Below, in pieces: positions 29,388-39,671 of a stretch of 64,000 bases of DNA (position 1 is the first letter of the stretch; each line of letters starts with the position of its first letter). The notes beneath the pieces are model-generated. The model did not search any database, was not told the origin of the DNA, and saw only the letters and a program-made list of their open reading frames with translations. A program made the translations under genes and the position numbers. This stretch comes from Tritrichomonas foetus (lineage: Eukaryota; Parabasalia; Tritrichomonadida; Tritrichomonadidae): positions 89,448 through 153,447 of the forward strand of contig MLAK01001015.1 in assembly GCA_001839685.1 (NCBI GenBank), written 5' to 3'.

Positions 29388-32003
29388 TCAAGTGAATAGA
29401 CATGATGCAGCAGATGCGATAAAAGTAGTATTTTCTGTAATAAGTGGAGTGGAAACACATCTTGGATCAAATGTGTTGATTCCCTGTGGTGGCATAACAT
29501 ATGAGTTATTTGCCCTATAGATGATATTTGCATTAAGGCCATTATCATCCAAGTTTGCATATAAATCATTAAGGATTTTATTATTGAATAATCCTCTGCC
29601 ACCTCTTGTTCTTAAGCCAGCCTTTTCAAGGACCTTCTTAAGTTCATCCATTGGCATTGGATGATAAATAATTGCGTTTTTATTCGATAAATCGAAAAGC
29701 TCTGGATGTGCTTCAATTTTCTTCAAAATGGTATTTCTAACAGCAACATCATCCCAGAAACAATACCAGTACGAAATTGCAGGATGTGAATCAAAATATT
29801 TCAATCTTGAATAAAGTGCATCAAATTCACCACGATAAAGTGTTGTTGTTTTCTTAAGTTCATCATTTGTTTCAAATGTGTCTAAATATGAGCAAAGATG
29901 ATTAAATGGAATAAAATCGTTATCGAAAACCATATACCAGAATGACCATGATGCATCTTGTTCCTCATCTTGTCTTTCTTCTTCAAGATCGTGCCTGTAG
30001 AACATGCAACGTTCAAGAAAGTCGTTCCATTTATCGATAACTTTCCTTCGGTTTCCAGGATCACTAAAGAGACGTTGTAAAGGATCAGACATAGAGAAAT
30101 CTTTTGTAAGACCAAGTTCATCATGTCCAATTTTACATTTTTGATCCTGGAAAGGTGTACCATCATCAAACTGGCCTTGTCCATCTCTGAAGCTGATTGA
30201 AACTTCAAACCCTTCACAAAACATATCATTAGCAAGTGCTTTAACCTTAAGTTTGCCTGAAGTGAAGTTGACTCTTACAATTTCGGTTGAACAAATTCCA
30301 CGCTTAACTTTCATTTCTTGTGAATATTCAAAAGTAACATATTCACCATTCAAGCAACGAAGAGCTTGTCTCATTTTACGAGCTTTCATGATTTCAGGAT
30401 CTTTGTTTTGCGCGACAAAGTCAAGGATTTCTTTGTCACCAATTGTGACACGATGTTTATCGTAATCGTAAACAATGACAATACGGAATGGAAATGGTTG
30501 AATATACATTCTTCCCCAATAGCAAGATAATGGTGCTTGGCAACGATAGTAAATATCAGTACCTTCAAGTTCACGACAGAGACGACGAGCTTGTTTAATT
30601 TTTTCATCAGAAGGATTCAATCCTTCTTTATATTGTGTTCGACCTTCGGTCATTACAATGTTTTCCATTTCGCAAAGTCGTTCATATGCTGGCTGAAGAG
30701 TTCCATATTTGGAAAGAAGACCTCTCCAGAATCTTTGCCAAATTCTGGCTTTACGGTCAGTTGAATAATGGTAAACTTTACCTGGTGTAAATTCTAAATC
30801 ACCGAAATGGTGACGGAAGAAGTTTTTGATAAAGCCAACATTTCCTAAGAAAATGGCAAGCATGATTATTAAGTTGATAATATTGATTGCAACAAGAATA
30901 TATCCGGAAATAATGTCATCAATTACTTTACAAGCAATAAGGATTTGCACAATAAGAGTTAAAACAGCAGTTACTCTTGCAGCTATATCAATCCAATCGT
31001 CTTGATCAAGAATAAACGGCTTCATGATGGTCGACATTACAGCATAAACAAAGACGATCACAAGAGACATCGAAACTGAAGCAATACCACTTGTAACGAG
31101 TGGATTAACTGGAATAACTAGTAACATTTTAACAACAAGTGTAACAACTTTATAAACTGATCGTCCATATTCATAACCTTGATATAAGAATTTATATGGA
31201 CAGGTGTCTCTTTCAAGGAGCATTCGATATTGGATGAGCATTTTTTCACGATCGAAGCCCTCCTTTAATTCATTACCATGTTCATCAAACATTTGTGGAA
31301 CTGGCTGATACTTGTTAATGACGTTATAGATGGTGGCTGGCAAAATTAATCCAATATAAATAAATACAAAGAATGCAGCAGCCATGTGTCCCCAATGAAC
31401 ACCTTCGTAACATGTCATTTCATATGGGATAAGTAAATTCTTTGAACAGAGTAAAACATTGAAGGCAGAAGTCATTGCAGGCAAATATAAAAATGTGAGA
31501 GCTGTAACAATACCTCTTGTCAGCAAATTCCATATCGTTCCACGCTCCTGCCAACCGAAAGTATTTGGTCCCTTGATTTCAATCTCTGGATCGAAAATTT
31601 TTTGGATCAGCCATATCGTAAATATTACAGTTGCCAAAATTCCCCAAATATAAAACATTTGTAATTCTGTGATGGATAAAACGAAAGCCCATAACAAAGA
31701 AACGAATGACATGATTTTTTGGAAGCAGCGTTCGAAAAATTGTGGAAATCCCATATTATTGAGCCAAAGTCCGATTTGTTGGAAGAAGTTTGTGAAAACA
31801 TCGAATTTAATGAAATCGAAAGCAACTTTAAAAGCGTCTTTTAATGTGCTGAATGCTTTATCGAGAGTTGCAGATGCTTCGCCAAGAGCGCCGCCATCAA
31901 AAGAAGAAACAAGACCTTGGAGATCGTTGTTTCTACATACTTCACCAAAACCACCAAGATTGACTCCACCGAGAAGTCCTCCAGCAGCTTGAAAGTGCTG
32001 CAT
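29388..32003 (-). CDS. TRP/Flc-like multi-pass membrane protein (871 aa)
   Basis: After a soluble N-terminus (1-95), about eight hydrophobic segments are visible near residues 98-113, 117-135, 160-180, 206-226, 283-298, 305-325, 340-360 and 367-388. A long cytosolic C-terminal half (400-871) follows, with an all-helical and mixed composition, including 'FWRGLLSKYGTLQPAYERL'. The layout resembles TRP-like/Flc channel-type proteins reported widely in protists, and 'MKPFILDQDDWIDIAARV' before the penultimate segments is TRP-like. This is a structural comparison only. The ion selectivity and membrane are unknown. The start is an ATG with TCATAT and TCATCT close upstream. Confidence 0.55.
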   Translation of the reverse strand: MQHFQAAGGLLGGVNLGGFGEVCRNNDLQGLVSSFDGGALGEASATLDKAFSTLKDAFKVAFDFIKFDVFTNFFQQIGLWLNNMGFPQFFERCFQKIMSFVSLLWAFVLSITELQMFYIWGILATVIFTIWLIQKIFDPEIEIKGPNTFGWQERGTIWNLLTRGIVTALTFLYLPAMTSAFNVLLCSKNLLIPYEMTCYEGVHWGHMAAAFFVFIYIGLILPATIYNVINKYQPVPQMFDEHGNELKEGFDREKMLIQYRMLLERDTCPYKFLYQGYEYGRSVYKVVTLVVKMLLVIPVNPLVTSGIASVSMSLVIVFVYAVMSTIMKPFILDQDDWIDIAARVTAVLTLIVQILIACKVIDDIISGYILVAINIINLIIMLAIFLGNVGFIKNFFRHHFGDLEFTPGKVYHYSTDRKARIWQRFWRGLLSKYGTLQPAYERLCEMENIVMTEGRTQYKEGLNPSDEKIKQARRLCRELEGTDIYYRCQAPLSCYWGRMYIQPFPFRIVIVYDYDKHRVTIGDKEILDFVAQNKDPEIMKARKMRQALRCLNGEYVTFEYSQEMKVKRGICSTEIVRVNFTSGKLKVKALANDMFCEGFEVSISFRDGQGQFDDGTPFQDQKCKIGHDELGLTKDFSMSDPLQRLFSDPGNRRKVIDKWNDFLERCMFYRHDLEEERQDEEQDASWSFWYMVFDNDFIPFNHLCSYLDTFETNDELKKTTTLYRGEFDALYSRLKYFDSHPAISYWYCFWDDVAVRNTILKKIEAHPELFDLSNKNAIIYHPMPMDELKKVLEKAGLRTRGGRGLFNNKILNDLYANLDDNGLNANIIYRANNSYVMPPQGINTFDPRCVSTPLITENTTFIASAASCLFT

Positions 32004-32559
32004 GAGTAGATGATATGAAAAATCCGATCAGTCTTTAAAAATTCCAAAATTTGAATAGTTTTCCATTTCTAAGTTCTTTTAATTTGTCGTCATTTCTTAA
32101 AATTGAATGAAAAAATGTGAAAAATTTGCATGATGAATCACGAATATGGTTCAGAATAATTCACTTATTTAGTATGACTTTTTTCACAAAAAGTTTCGAT
32201 TTCTTTAGAAATCAATTATATCTAATTTTTACTCATCTCTTATATAATCAATCGATTATTGGAAGCTTGATCATTTGGTGATGATATGTTAAGTCACTTT
32301 CATTGCTTGTGATCAACAACCGTTGCCAAATGGTGAAAAGTTACGGTTATTTGTTCTTGCAAGAAACTACTAATATCTTCACAACAAACGATCTCAAAAG
32401 AATAAGAAATGAAGATTGGCTAGTTCAATGATGAAACCTCTTCATTGTATTCCTCATGTTCTAAAAATCAAAAGAAAAAAAAAATTACAAAAAAAAAAAA
32501 TTGAGATGTATTGAATCACTTAGAAAAGAGAATGAAGTGGTATCAAATAGGTTGATTAT
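32004..32559. other. Intergenic, no gene seen
   Basis: 556 bases including A-rich runs near 32470-32505. It separates the membrane-protein start from the L17 stop. Confidence 0.5.
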
Positions 32560-33048
32560 TTATTGAGCTGCCTTTGTTGTTGTTTGTGGTTCGGCTAAGA
32601 CAATTTGAACGTTTGTTGGTGGGGAAGCATAGCACTTGACGCGGCCGTGAGCCTGGTGGATACGACGGTATCTGAACATCTGAGCGCGATTGCATTGAAC
32701 GTGAGCGACGATGAGGTTGTCAGCATTGATTTCTGGCTTTTGTGAGGCGCTGTTCAAAGCATTCTTCAAAAGCTTGATGAAAAGCTTGCAGGACTTTTCT
32801 GGCCAGCGGGCTTGTGGGCATCCCCATTCGTGGCCTTGCTCGTGGTGAGCAACACCTTCGTTGTAGCGGAAGAATGGAACAGCACGCTTGTGAGCGATAA
32901 CGGCTTCAAGGTATTCGATTGCCTTGTGAGCATTCATTCCCTTGATTGCGCGGCCTGTTTCGAACATTGGTTTGAAGTGGACACGCTCTTGATTAGCCCA
33001 AGCCTTGAGACATGGAACGTTTTGGCCGAATGTATAGTGTTTACCCAT
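32560..33048 (-). CDS. RPL17: 60S ribosomal protein L17 (uL22)
   Basis: The 162-aa protein is close to the usual L17 length of about 160-185. Family landmarks include 'RGRAIKGM'-like 'GRAIKGMNAHKAIEYL' and 'RRIHQAHGRV', the segment before the long beta-hairpin that lines the exit tunnel. It binds 23S/28S rRNA domains near the polypeptide exit. The C-terminus 'QTTTKAAQ' is a short variant of the usual basic tail. Third positions are strongly G/C-biased against the AT-rich background, as expected for a highly translated gene. No Inr is obvious upstream; a pyrimidine-rich 'CCTTTTCG' lies about 20 bases before the ATG. Confidence 0.96.
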   Translation of the reverse strand: MGKHYTFGQNVPCLKAWANQERVHFKPMFETGRAIKGMNAHKAIEYLEAVIAHKRAVPFFRYNEGVAHHEQGHEWGCPQARWPEKSCKLFIKLLKNALNSASQKPEINADNLIVAHVQCNRAQMFRYRRIHQAHGRVKCYASPPTNVQIVLAEPQTTTKAAQ

Positions 33049-33263
33049 TTTTTTGGAAACTTAAATCGAAAAGGATCAGCCATCCATCGGCGACCGTTTA
33101 ATTCTCAAATGAAGGCCATGACGAAATTGAAATTGAAATTGACAAAAGAAAAATTTGGTCATACTTTGAACTTTTTCCATCAATATTTGGTCAAGACATA
33201 AAGATTTCTCTCTTCCAAAAAACAAGATTAGATACCAAATAAAAGCATAGTTAGATGTATAAG

Positions 33264-34607
33264 TTAATAACGAATAGGCTTTAGGGGTAATTCAAACTCT
33301 TTATGAGAATGTATTCGATCATCTGTCCATGGTTTCGCGCTATTTAGCACTGCTGGAATGACATTCTTCTTCTTTCTGGTTCTTCTCCAATATGGAATGC
33401 CACTTGTTAACAGGATAGTAACGATTACCACAATGAAAAAATCTAGATCACTCATTGTGTCTTCTTTATCAGGTGGATCATTTCCTGGTAGATATTGAAA
33501 ATCTCTATATACAAATGGATCTATTATTATATTTTGAGCTTCATTTTCCTTGATTTCTTTCTTTTGATTAAATGAAATAATATTATCATTCGTTGGTGAC
33601 AATGAGATTGGAGTTACTTCAATAAAGTTGGGCTGTAGTTTATTAATTTCTTCATTGTTAAACACAAAATCATACACACAGCCAGAAATGGTCAACAGTA
33701 TTGGGAAAAAATGTTCAATTGCTTTATGACTGCTCATATCAAATATGGAATCCACACACTTAACTGAAAACTCACATCTCCACCGAATAGATACTGCTTT
33801 ACTACCATAAAATTCACAACCTTGGAATGTGGCTGAAGCAAAAAGCTCTCCTTGAAAAACATATGATACATTTTCTTTATAAAACTGAGAATCACTGATC
33901 GAAAATTCACCACCATTTGTAAGCCATGAATAAGAAGATGGAGCATAATTATTCATACTTAATACATTTTTCATTGTGATCAAATCACTTATATATATTG
34001 ACGCAACTGCAATTTTATTATTGGATTTACTGAAAGTAAAATTTGTATTTTCTATTTTTAGAATGAATACCATATTAAATGAACATGAACCTGAAGAAAA
34101 CTCGGATTTATTTTTGAAAAATAAACAATCATTGATGATCACTTTTCCATTTCTATCCATACGAATTGCTCCACCTGTGTTAGTTGTATAGCATTCACTA
34201 AATATAGTTTTTGTAATTTTTATATCAGTTGATTTTGCATAGATCGCTCCACCATCTAAGAAAAATGGTCCAATTGTTGTGCATCTAATGAATTTGCAGT
34301 ATTTAATAATTACAGGTATTTTAGAATATTGCTGCTGTTTATTGAATGAACTATTATGAAAACTGTTAAATCTTTTGGTTTCTCCTTTTATTTTTATTGC
34401 ATTCGACAATGAGTTTGAAAATACTGACTTAGTGAGAAGAAGGTTGGTTTTAAAAAGACTTTTGCTATATAGAAAAGAAAAAAAGTTTGATATATAGAGA
34501 TTACTGAATGTTAGAGAAGTTGGTTGTTGATACTGTCGTGTAGTATGGATATATGGTAATTGAATTGATGATGTAATAACTAAATATGTAAGACTTGCAT
34601 TAAACAT
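33264..34607 (-). CDS. Beta-helix membrane protein, probable surface protein (447 aa)
   Basis: The N-terminus is hydrophobic and could be a signal ('SLTYLVITSSIQLPYI'). Beta-helix rungs follow with Gly-Gly-Ala/Asn-Thr turns ('DGGAIYAKSTDIKITKTIF', 'GGAIRMDRNGKVIINDCLF'). One C-terminal membrane segment (about 396-414, 'FFIVVIVTILLTSGIPYW') is followed at once by a basic stop-transfer 'RRTRKKK' and a cytosolic tail of about 30 residues. The same architecture is seen at 15864-17171, but the sequences are only distantly similar. It is a likely member of the trichomonad beta-helix (Pmp-like) surface families. Confidence 0.75.
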   Translation of the reverse strand: MFNASLTYLVITSSIQLPYIHTTRQYQQPTSLTFSNLYISNFFSFLYSKSLFKTNLLLTKSVFSNSLSNAIKIKGETKRFNSFHNSSFNKQQQYSKIPVIIKYCKFIRCTTIGPFFLDGGAIYAKSTDIKITKTIFSECYTTNTGGAIRMDRNGKVIINDCLFFKNKSEFSSGSCSFNMVFILKIENTNFTFSKSNNKIAVASIYISDLITMKNVLSMNNYAPSSYSWLTNGGEFSISDSQFYKENVSYVFQGELFASATFQGCEFYGSKAVSIRWRCEFSVKCVDSIFDMSSHKAIEHFFPILLTISGCVYDFVFNNEEINKLQPNFIEVTPISLSPTNDNIISFNQKKEIKENEAQNIIIDPFVYRDFQYLPGNDPPDKEDTMSDLDFFIVVIVTILLTSGIPYWRRTRKKKNVIPAVLNSAKPWTDDRIHSHKEFELPLKPIRY

Positions 34608-34757
34608 TAATGCATTTTGAAATAATTTCCCACAAAATTTTAATACATCAATATATTGAAAAATACGTCATAATGACTTTTAATGATTGCAGAAATAAAT
34701 TCAAGAAGAAACAAATACAATTGAGGCAGGGCAACTTTTATTATCTTAAATACCATT

Positions 34758-36080
34758 TTAAATATCATCAAGAACTGAATCACCAGTGCATGTGAACCCA
34801 GTGAAAACTTCTTGTATTTGTGGATCGATTAAAGAAGGATCTTCTAAAGTGAAACATTGTTTTTCTGTTGTGAATTCTTGATCGAAGAAACTTGTGTCAG
34901 TCTTATCTTTAAGCATTGGGACCCATAAAGGTTTAATTTTCTTTTGCATGACATCTTCCCAATTAATTTTTTCAAAAAACTTATGTTTTTTAATTTCTTC
35001 AACATCACTTGGCCCAGAACCAAGTCTTTTGTTAGGATCTTTAGATAGAAGGCGTGAAATAAAATCAACAATTACAAAACTAGTTCCTTTTGGAAAGATC
35101 ACTGTTCCACTGACAATTTGTGCATACATGTTATTGACATTTTCATCGTAGAATGGTGGAAGTCCTGTTAGCATTTCATAGATGATAATTCCATAACTCC
35201 ACCAATCCACAGCCTTCGTGTAACTCTTCCCACAAAGCATTTCCGGTGAGAGGTATTCAGGAGTGCCGCAAAATGTTGATGTTGAATTTTTTTCTTCAAG
35301 TTCTTTGACCATTCCGAAATCAGTAAGCTTTAAATGACCATCAATGTCAACAAGAATGTTTTCTGGCTTCAAATCACGATAAATAATACCCAAAGAATGA
35401 AGATGGCCAATTCCTATTGCAATTTCGGCTGCATAAAGCTTTACTCGATCTACAGAGAAGGCACCCTCTTCTTTAAGTCTTCCAAATAATTCACCACCAG
35501 GAATATAATCAATAACAAGGAAAATTTTAGTGTCATTTTGAAATGTATAGTGTGCTCCAACTAGGAAAGGGTTTTTAATTTGTAATAAAATAGACCGTTC
35601 AGTAATTGTTTGCTCAATTTGGTTTGACTCAGCAAGCATTCTTTTGCTCATTGATTTCATTGCAAAAATTTGACCTGTTTTCTTGTATTTCACAAGTTGA
35701 ACCTTTCCATATGTTCCTCTTCCTAAAACACGTATTATTTCAAAATCATTTGTGGAAATCTTTATTTCTTCCTTTGGCGCAACAGATTTTCCATCTTTGA
35801 CGTCATTTAAAATTTGAACCCATTCTTTGGCCAATTTTTCTGTGTCTGGCTGAAAATAAAATGCTCGTGCTGAAGATTCGATTTTAAATGCTGGCTGTTT
35901 CTTGCATTCTGGTGCTAAAGCAATATTCGATGCGGATGATAGGTCAATCTGTCCCACTTCAGGAGAGCCGGGTTTGGAATAATAATAAAGTTTCTTATCG
36001 ATCAACTGGAACCATCTCCTTTTCCATGTTTTGATCATTCCACCTTGCTTTGTCATATATCCTTCTTTAAGTATGCTCAT
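34758..36080 (-). CDS. Akt/PKB-like AGC kinase with PH domain (440 aa)
   Basis: The order is PH domain (about 3-95, 'ILKEGYMTKQGGMIKTWKRR'), linker, kinase (about 113-370) and AGC tail. Key residues are the Gly loop 'GRGTYGKV', Lys142 in 'FAMKSM', 'YRDLKPEN' (Asp236), 'DFGM' (Asp254) and activation-loop Thr269 in 'TFCGTPEYLSPE'. A C-terminal hydrophobic motif 'FTGFTC' carries a phosphorylatable Thr. This is the full Akt set, implying PIP3 recruitment and activation by PDK1-like and TORC2-like kinases. The frame stays open upstream, but only to a TTG; the ATG at 36080 lies 32 bases after an Inr-like TCATTT and is the better start. Confidence 0.93.
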   Translation of the reverse strand: MSILKEGYMTKQGGMIKTWKRRWFQLIDKKLYYYSKPGSPEVGQIDLSSASNIALAPECKKQPAFKIESSARAFYFQPDTEKLAKEWVQILNDVKDGKSVAPKEEIKISTNDFEIIRVLGRGTYGKVQLVKYKKTGQIFAMKSMSKRMLAESNQIEQTITERSILLQIKNPFLVGAHYTFQNDTKIFLVIDYIPGGELFGRLKEEGAFSVDRVKLYAAEIAIGIGHLHSLGIIYRDLKPENILVDIDGHLKLTDFGMVKELEEKNSTSTFCGTPEYLSPEMLCGKSYTKAVDWWSYGIIIYEMLTGLPPFYDENVNNMYAQIVSGTVIFPKGTSFVIVDFISRLLSKDPNKRLGSGPSDVEEIKKHKFFEKINWEDVMQKKIKPLWVPMLKDKTDTSFFDQEFTTEKQCFTLEDPSLIDPQIQEVFTGFTCTGDSVLDDI

Positions 36081-36108
36081 TACTCGTCCGTTTGGATTAC
36101 AAAAATTA

Positions 36109-36114
36109 AAATGA
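36109..36114 (-). promoter_or_regulatory. Initiator-like element of the Akt-like gene
   Basis: Minus-strand TCATTT, with its A at 36112, 32 bases before the chosen ATG. It supports starting at 36080 rather than further upstream. Confidence 0.5.
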
Positions 36115-36659
36115 TTGATATTTCTCAATTTTGAATTTCCAATCAAAGATCTTTTCAAAAATGATGTATGTTTTTGAATTTTGTGAAATGATTCAAATTT
36201 TGGGAAAAGGGTTCAAGAAAATCGTGAGTGATATCAAACTCATCTGATTTTTTTCTGCCTCTTTTCGTTCTCTATACGATTTACATTTCCGCATTGGTGA
36301 ATATCACCATCTTTTCATCATGAATAGAATTCTTTCGATTCATTAGTATTATTTCAATTCAATTATTGTGAGCTAATAATGAAATCCGATTTTTTGTGAA
36401 CTATTTAAATCAACGAATGAATGATAAATGAAGATTTTCAAATGAAAATTGTCAATTTCTGAACCAATGAAGAGAAAAAAAATGGAAAATCATTAAAAAT
36501 AAAGTCTTAGGAAATAAAGAAAATACAAACAATTTTTACTTAATAACACAAGTAATAAAAACAAACATAGTATAAGTAGTGTACATGCGTGTACACATGA
36601 TAGATTATAGTGCATGTATATTGGTTAATATCTCGATTAATATAAAAGAAATCAAAATA
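36115..36659. other. Intergenic, no gene seen
   Basis: 545 bases, AT-rich. A palindromic 'gtacatgcgtgtac' lies near 36580. Nothing else. Confidence 0.5.
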
Positions 36660-39600
36660 CTAAAAATTTGATTTCTTTTTTACAAAGCCTTTCTTTTTCT
36701 TTGTCCTTCGTGCCGATTCTGGTTTAGCAACACTAAATCTTTTACGAAGAGCTTTAACATCTGGCCTTCTTGATCTCTGGGAGTTCATTGGTGGACGTGG
36801 TGCAAAACTCATTTCATCATCATCATCAGACACCTCCATTCTAATTTTATTTAATTCAATTCGTGGAACAATATCAGTTTTAGGATCTTTTGGTGGTCTT
36901 GGGCGAAATCCACCTCCCATAGCCTTATTAAATACACCTTTTTCAGGAGGTTCTCTGACTTGAAATAATTGAAGTTTTTCCATTTTATTATTTCTTTCAA
37001 TTTCTTCATTTTCCGCTTTAAGTTTATATGTAATAGATTTTCTTTGATTTACTGATTGTCGAACATTTGAAATACTTTTTCGACAAACATTCACATTTTC
37101 AGTTCTCTCTTTGATCATTCTTTCAAGTTCATTAATTTTTATATTCTTTTCATTTAATTCTCTTTTAGTTTTAGCAATTTCATCTTGAAGAATTTCTCTC
37201 ATTGTTTTTGTTGGTTTTGTAATAAAAAATGTTTCTTCTGCAAAATTAAGTTGTCTATTTAGTTCATCTAAGTCTTTTATATTAAGGGATTTCCTATCTG
37301 CAACATTATACATAACTGTTTTCATTTGATTAATTTTGATTCGTTTAAAATCTTCTTTAAGTTTATCCCTTTCTTCAGCAAGTTTTTTGTATTCTTCGTC
37401 TTTTTCAATAACTTCACTTTTGAGTCGATGGAAAAATTTGATCTGCTTTAATCTTTCGGGATCAAAAGCACTCATTTCATGCCATCGATGAAAACTCACT
37501 TTAATCTGTGATTCTTGGAAAAGTGCTGTAGACTGACATTGTTTTATCATTATATGACCTTCTAATCTTCTTTTATTTTCTATTAAGTCTTTCACTCTTT
37601 CAACTTTTGCGTGAAGAAGGACTGTTCTTTTGCGACCTGATTCTAATTCGTTTTGTAATTCATAAACACGATCCATAATAGTATCATAATCCTTTTTTCT
37701 TTTCTTAAGAAACTGACCTTCGGTTAAAATATCATTATTTTTCTGTTCAATTTCTTTCTCCTTAGATGAAATTTGATTCAAAATCAAATCTCGACTGCTT
37801 TTTAAAATTGACAATTCTTTTAACTGTGCAAGTCTATCAAGAGTTGTTTGATCAATGATCTTTTTTAAAGTCTGCTTTTCAGTTTGAAGATCAAAAATTA
37901 CTTTATTTGTAACTTTTATTCCATTTTCAGTACGTTTTTTCATTTTATTTAAATAAGTCATTGCACTTTTATACTCAGCTCTTAAAAAGTGATCACTGAT
38001 AGTTTGTTCAACAAGGACATCAATCTTTTTAGTCATGTTTTCAATCTGTGTAATAAGTTCAAAATATTGTGTAGAAAGCTGATCATGTTCTTTTTTGACA
38101 ATTTCCATTTGTTTTTTGAATTTATTCTTTTCTTCACGAAGTACTTGACAGAGCTTATCTTGTTCTTCACTTTTCTTACGAATATCAAGAAGTTTTTCAT
38201 TTAATTCTTCACAGCTTTTAGTATTATTTTGAAAGATTTCTTTTTCAACCAAATAATTAGATAGAAAAAATTTCCTTTGAATTGATTTATCATCAGCTTC
38301 ATCAGAAACAGATTGAACATGAACTCTCATATCGAATAATTTTTCTTTTGTGAGAAAAATTTCATGCATTGCATTTTCAGCTTGTTTGGAAATTTCTTTA
38401 GCTCTATTAGATTCACGTTGGGCATAAGAAGATAATTTTTGTTCATCAATTTTTTCATGCTGAACTTTTCTTCCTGCAAGTTGTTTTTCATTATCACTTT
38501 TTGCATATTTGTAATTCATATGAAAGAGTTTTTCTTGTAGCTCTTTATATCTAGCTCTCAATTCATCTTTATCTTCTCTTGCATCAGCAAATCTAATCGC
38601 CATTGCTTTATATTGTGGAATTAATTCCCTCCTCTCTTTTTCTAAATCATCGATTGTCTGATATAATGATTCGAGTTGACTATTTCGCTTTTTAATTTCT
38701 GCTTTAATTCCCGTGGTGAATTTTTTCCGGTTAGCAATTTCTTGTTGAATTTTTTTTAGATTTTTTGAAGCTTTGTAATTCATTTTGGCTCTGTCATCTT
38801 TTTCTTCTTTATAAATTAAGATTTTCAAATTCAAATCTTTAAGAATGTTTTCGAGTGCGTCTGTATCGATTTCTCTAATTTCTTCTTCTTCTTGTTCAGG
38901 CATATTTTCTTCGATATCTTTAATAGTTTCAGCTGTTTCAATGTTTGATTTTCTCATTTCACTTTTTTTTTCAACGAGTTCTGCAATTAATTTTGTTGAA
39001 ATTTCTTCTTCTTCTTTTAATGATTTAATTGACTTATTTAAATGATTTAAACTATCTGTTTTTTCTCTTAATTCAATTTCCATTTCTTCTTTTTTCTTTT
39101 GATTTTCAACAAGCTCAACTTTTATTTGAGTGATTTCTTGTTGAGTTGCTGCCATTGATTTTTTCTGTAAAGCAATTCTATCACTTTCTTTCAATTCTAA
39201 ATTTTTTCGTATATCATTTATTTGATTTCTCAAGCTTGTAATTGTTTCTCTATTTCCTAAAATAGTGTCTCTTTTTTCGGTGGCTACAGCCAAAACTTTT
39301 TCATAATCAGAACTTAAATTTTTGAGAAGTTGTTGAGAATCGTTGGATTCATTTAAAGAACCTGAAATCTGAGAAACTTGCGTAATTACATCATCGTTCA
39401 TCGATTGGCAAAGTTCAATTAAAGTTAAATTTTTTGTGTATGTATTCTCGAAAAGTCTGTACATTTGATTTAATCCAGATAAATGCGGATATGCGGAATC
39501 GTCGACCGAAACTTCGCTATTTAATTTATTGATAGAATCTCGAATAATTGCATGAAGCTGTGCGTCGCCATCAAGTGGCGGCGGTGGCTTCGTCGGGCTT

Positions 39601-39671
39601 TTGAGATTCGTTTTTTTATGAATACGTTTATTTTTAAAAATTTGTGATAAGATTTTGTTAATTATAACCAT
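36660..39671 (-). CDS. CFAP58/CCDC146-type ciliary coiled-coil protein (1003 aa)
   Basis: The protein is coiled coil almost from end to end (about 60-900), rich in Glu/Lys/Gln. Late landmarks recall CFAP58/CCDC146: a 'FHRWHEMSAFDPERL' segment comparable to the 'VHRWRKLEASDPSAYE' region, then Lys/Glu repeats, and a Gly-rich 'GGGFRPRP' tail. The final 60 residues are basic (RRTKKKKGFVKKK). Such proteins stabilise axonemal and intramanchette structures in flagellates. The open frame begins with a GTG at 39677; the ATG at 39671 is used here. Long coiled coils give misleading matches, so the family is moderate only. Confidence 0.55.
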   Translation of the reverse strand: MVIINKILSQIFKNKRIHKKTNLKSPTKPPPPLDGDAQLHAIIRDSINKLNSEVSVDDSAYPHLSGLNQMYRLFENTYTKNLTLIELCQSMNDDVITQVSQISGSLNESNDSQQLLKNLSSDYEKVLAVATEKRDTILGNRETITSLRNQINDIRKNLELKESDRIALQKKSMAATQQEITQIKVELVENQKKKEEMEIELREKTDSLNHLNKSIKSLKEEEEISTKLIAELVEKKSEMRKSNIETAETIKDIEENMPEQEEEEIREIDTDALENILKDLNLKILIYKEEKDDRAKMNYKASKNLKKIQQEIANRKKFTTGIKAEIKKRNSQLESLYQTIDDLEKERRELIPQYKAMAIRFADAREDKDELRARYKELQEKLFHMNYKYAKSDNEKQLAGRKVQHEKIDEQKLSSYAQRESNRAKEISKQAENAMHEIFLTKEKLFDMRVHVQSVSDEADDKSIQRKFFLSNYLVEKEIFQNNTKSCEELNEKLLDIRKKSEEQDKLCQVLREEKNKFKKQMEIVKKEHDQLSTQYFELITQIENMTKKIDVLVEQTISDHFLRAEYKSAMTYLNKMKKRTENGIKVTNKVIFDLQTEKQTLKKIIDQTTLDRLAQLKELSILKSSRDLILNQISSKEKEIEQKNNDILTEGQFLKKRKKDYDTIMDRVYELQNELESGRKRTVLLHAKVERVKDLIENKRRLEGHIMIKQCQSTALFQESQIKVSFHRWHEMSAFDPERLKQIKFFHRLKSEVIEKDEEYKKLAEERDKLKEDFKRIKINQMKTVMYNVADRKSLNIKDLDELNRQLNFAEETFFITKPTKTMREILQDEIAKTKRELNEKNIKINELERMIKERTENVNVCRKSISNVRQSVNQRKSITYKLKAENEEIERNNKMEKLQLFQVREPPEKGVFNKAMGGGFRPRPPKDPKTDIVPRIELNKIRMEVSDDDDEMSFAPRPPMNSQRSRRPDVKALRKRFSVAKPESARRTKKKKGFVKKKSNF

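Noticed and set aside
36080..36158. Longer Akt-like N-terminus starting at a TTG
   Set aside because: The upstream part has no ATG and lies across the initiator-like site; Met at 36080 begins right at the PH domain.
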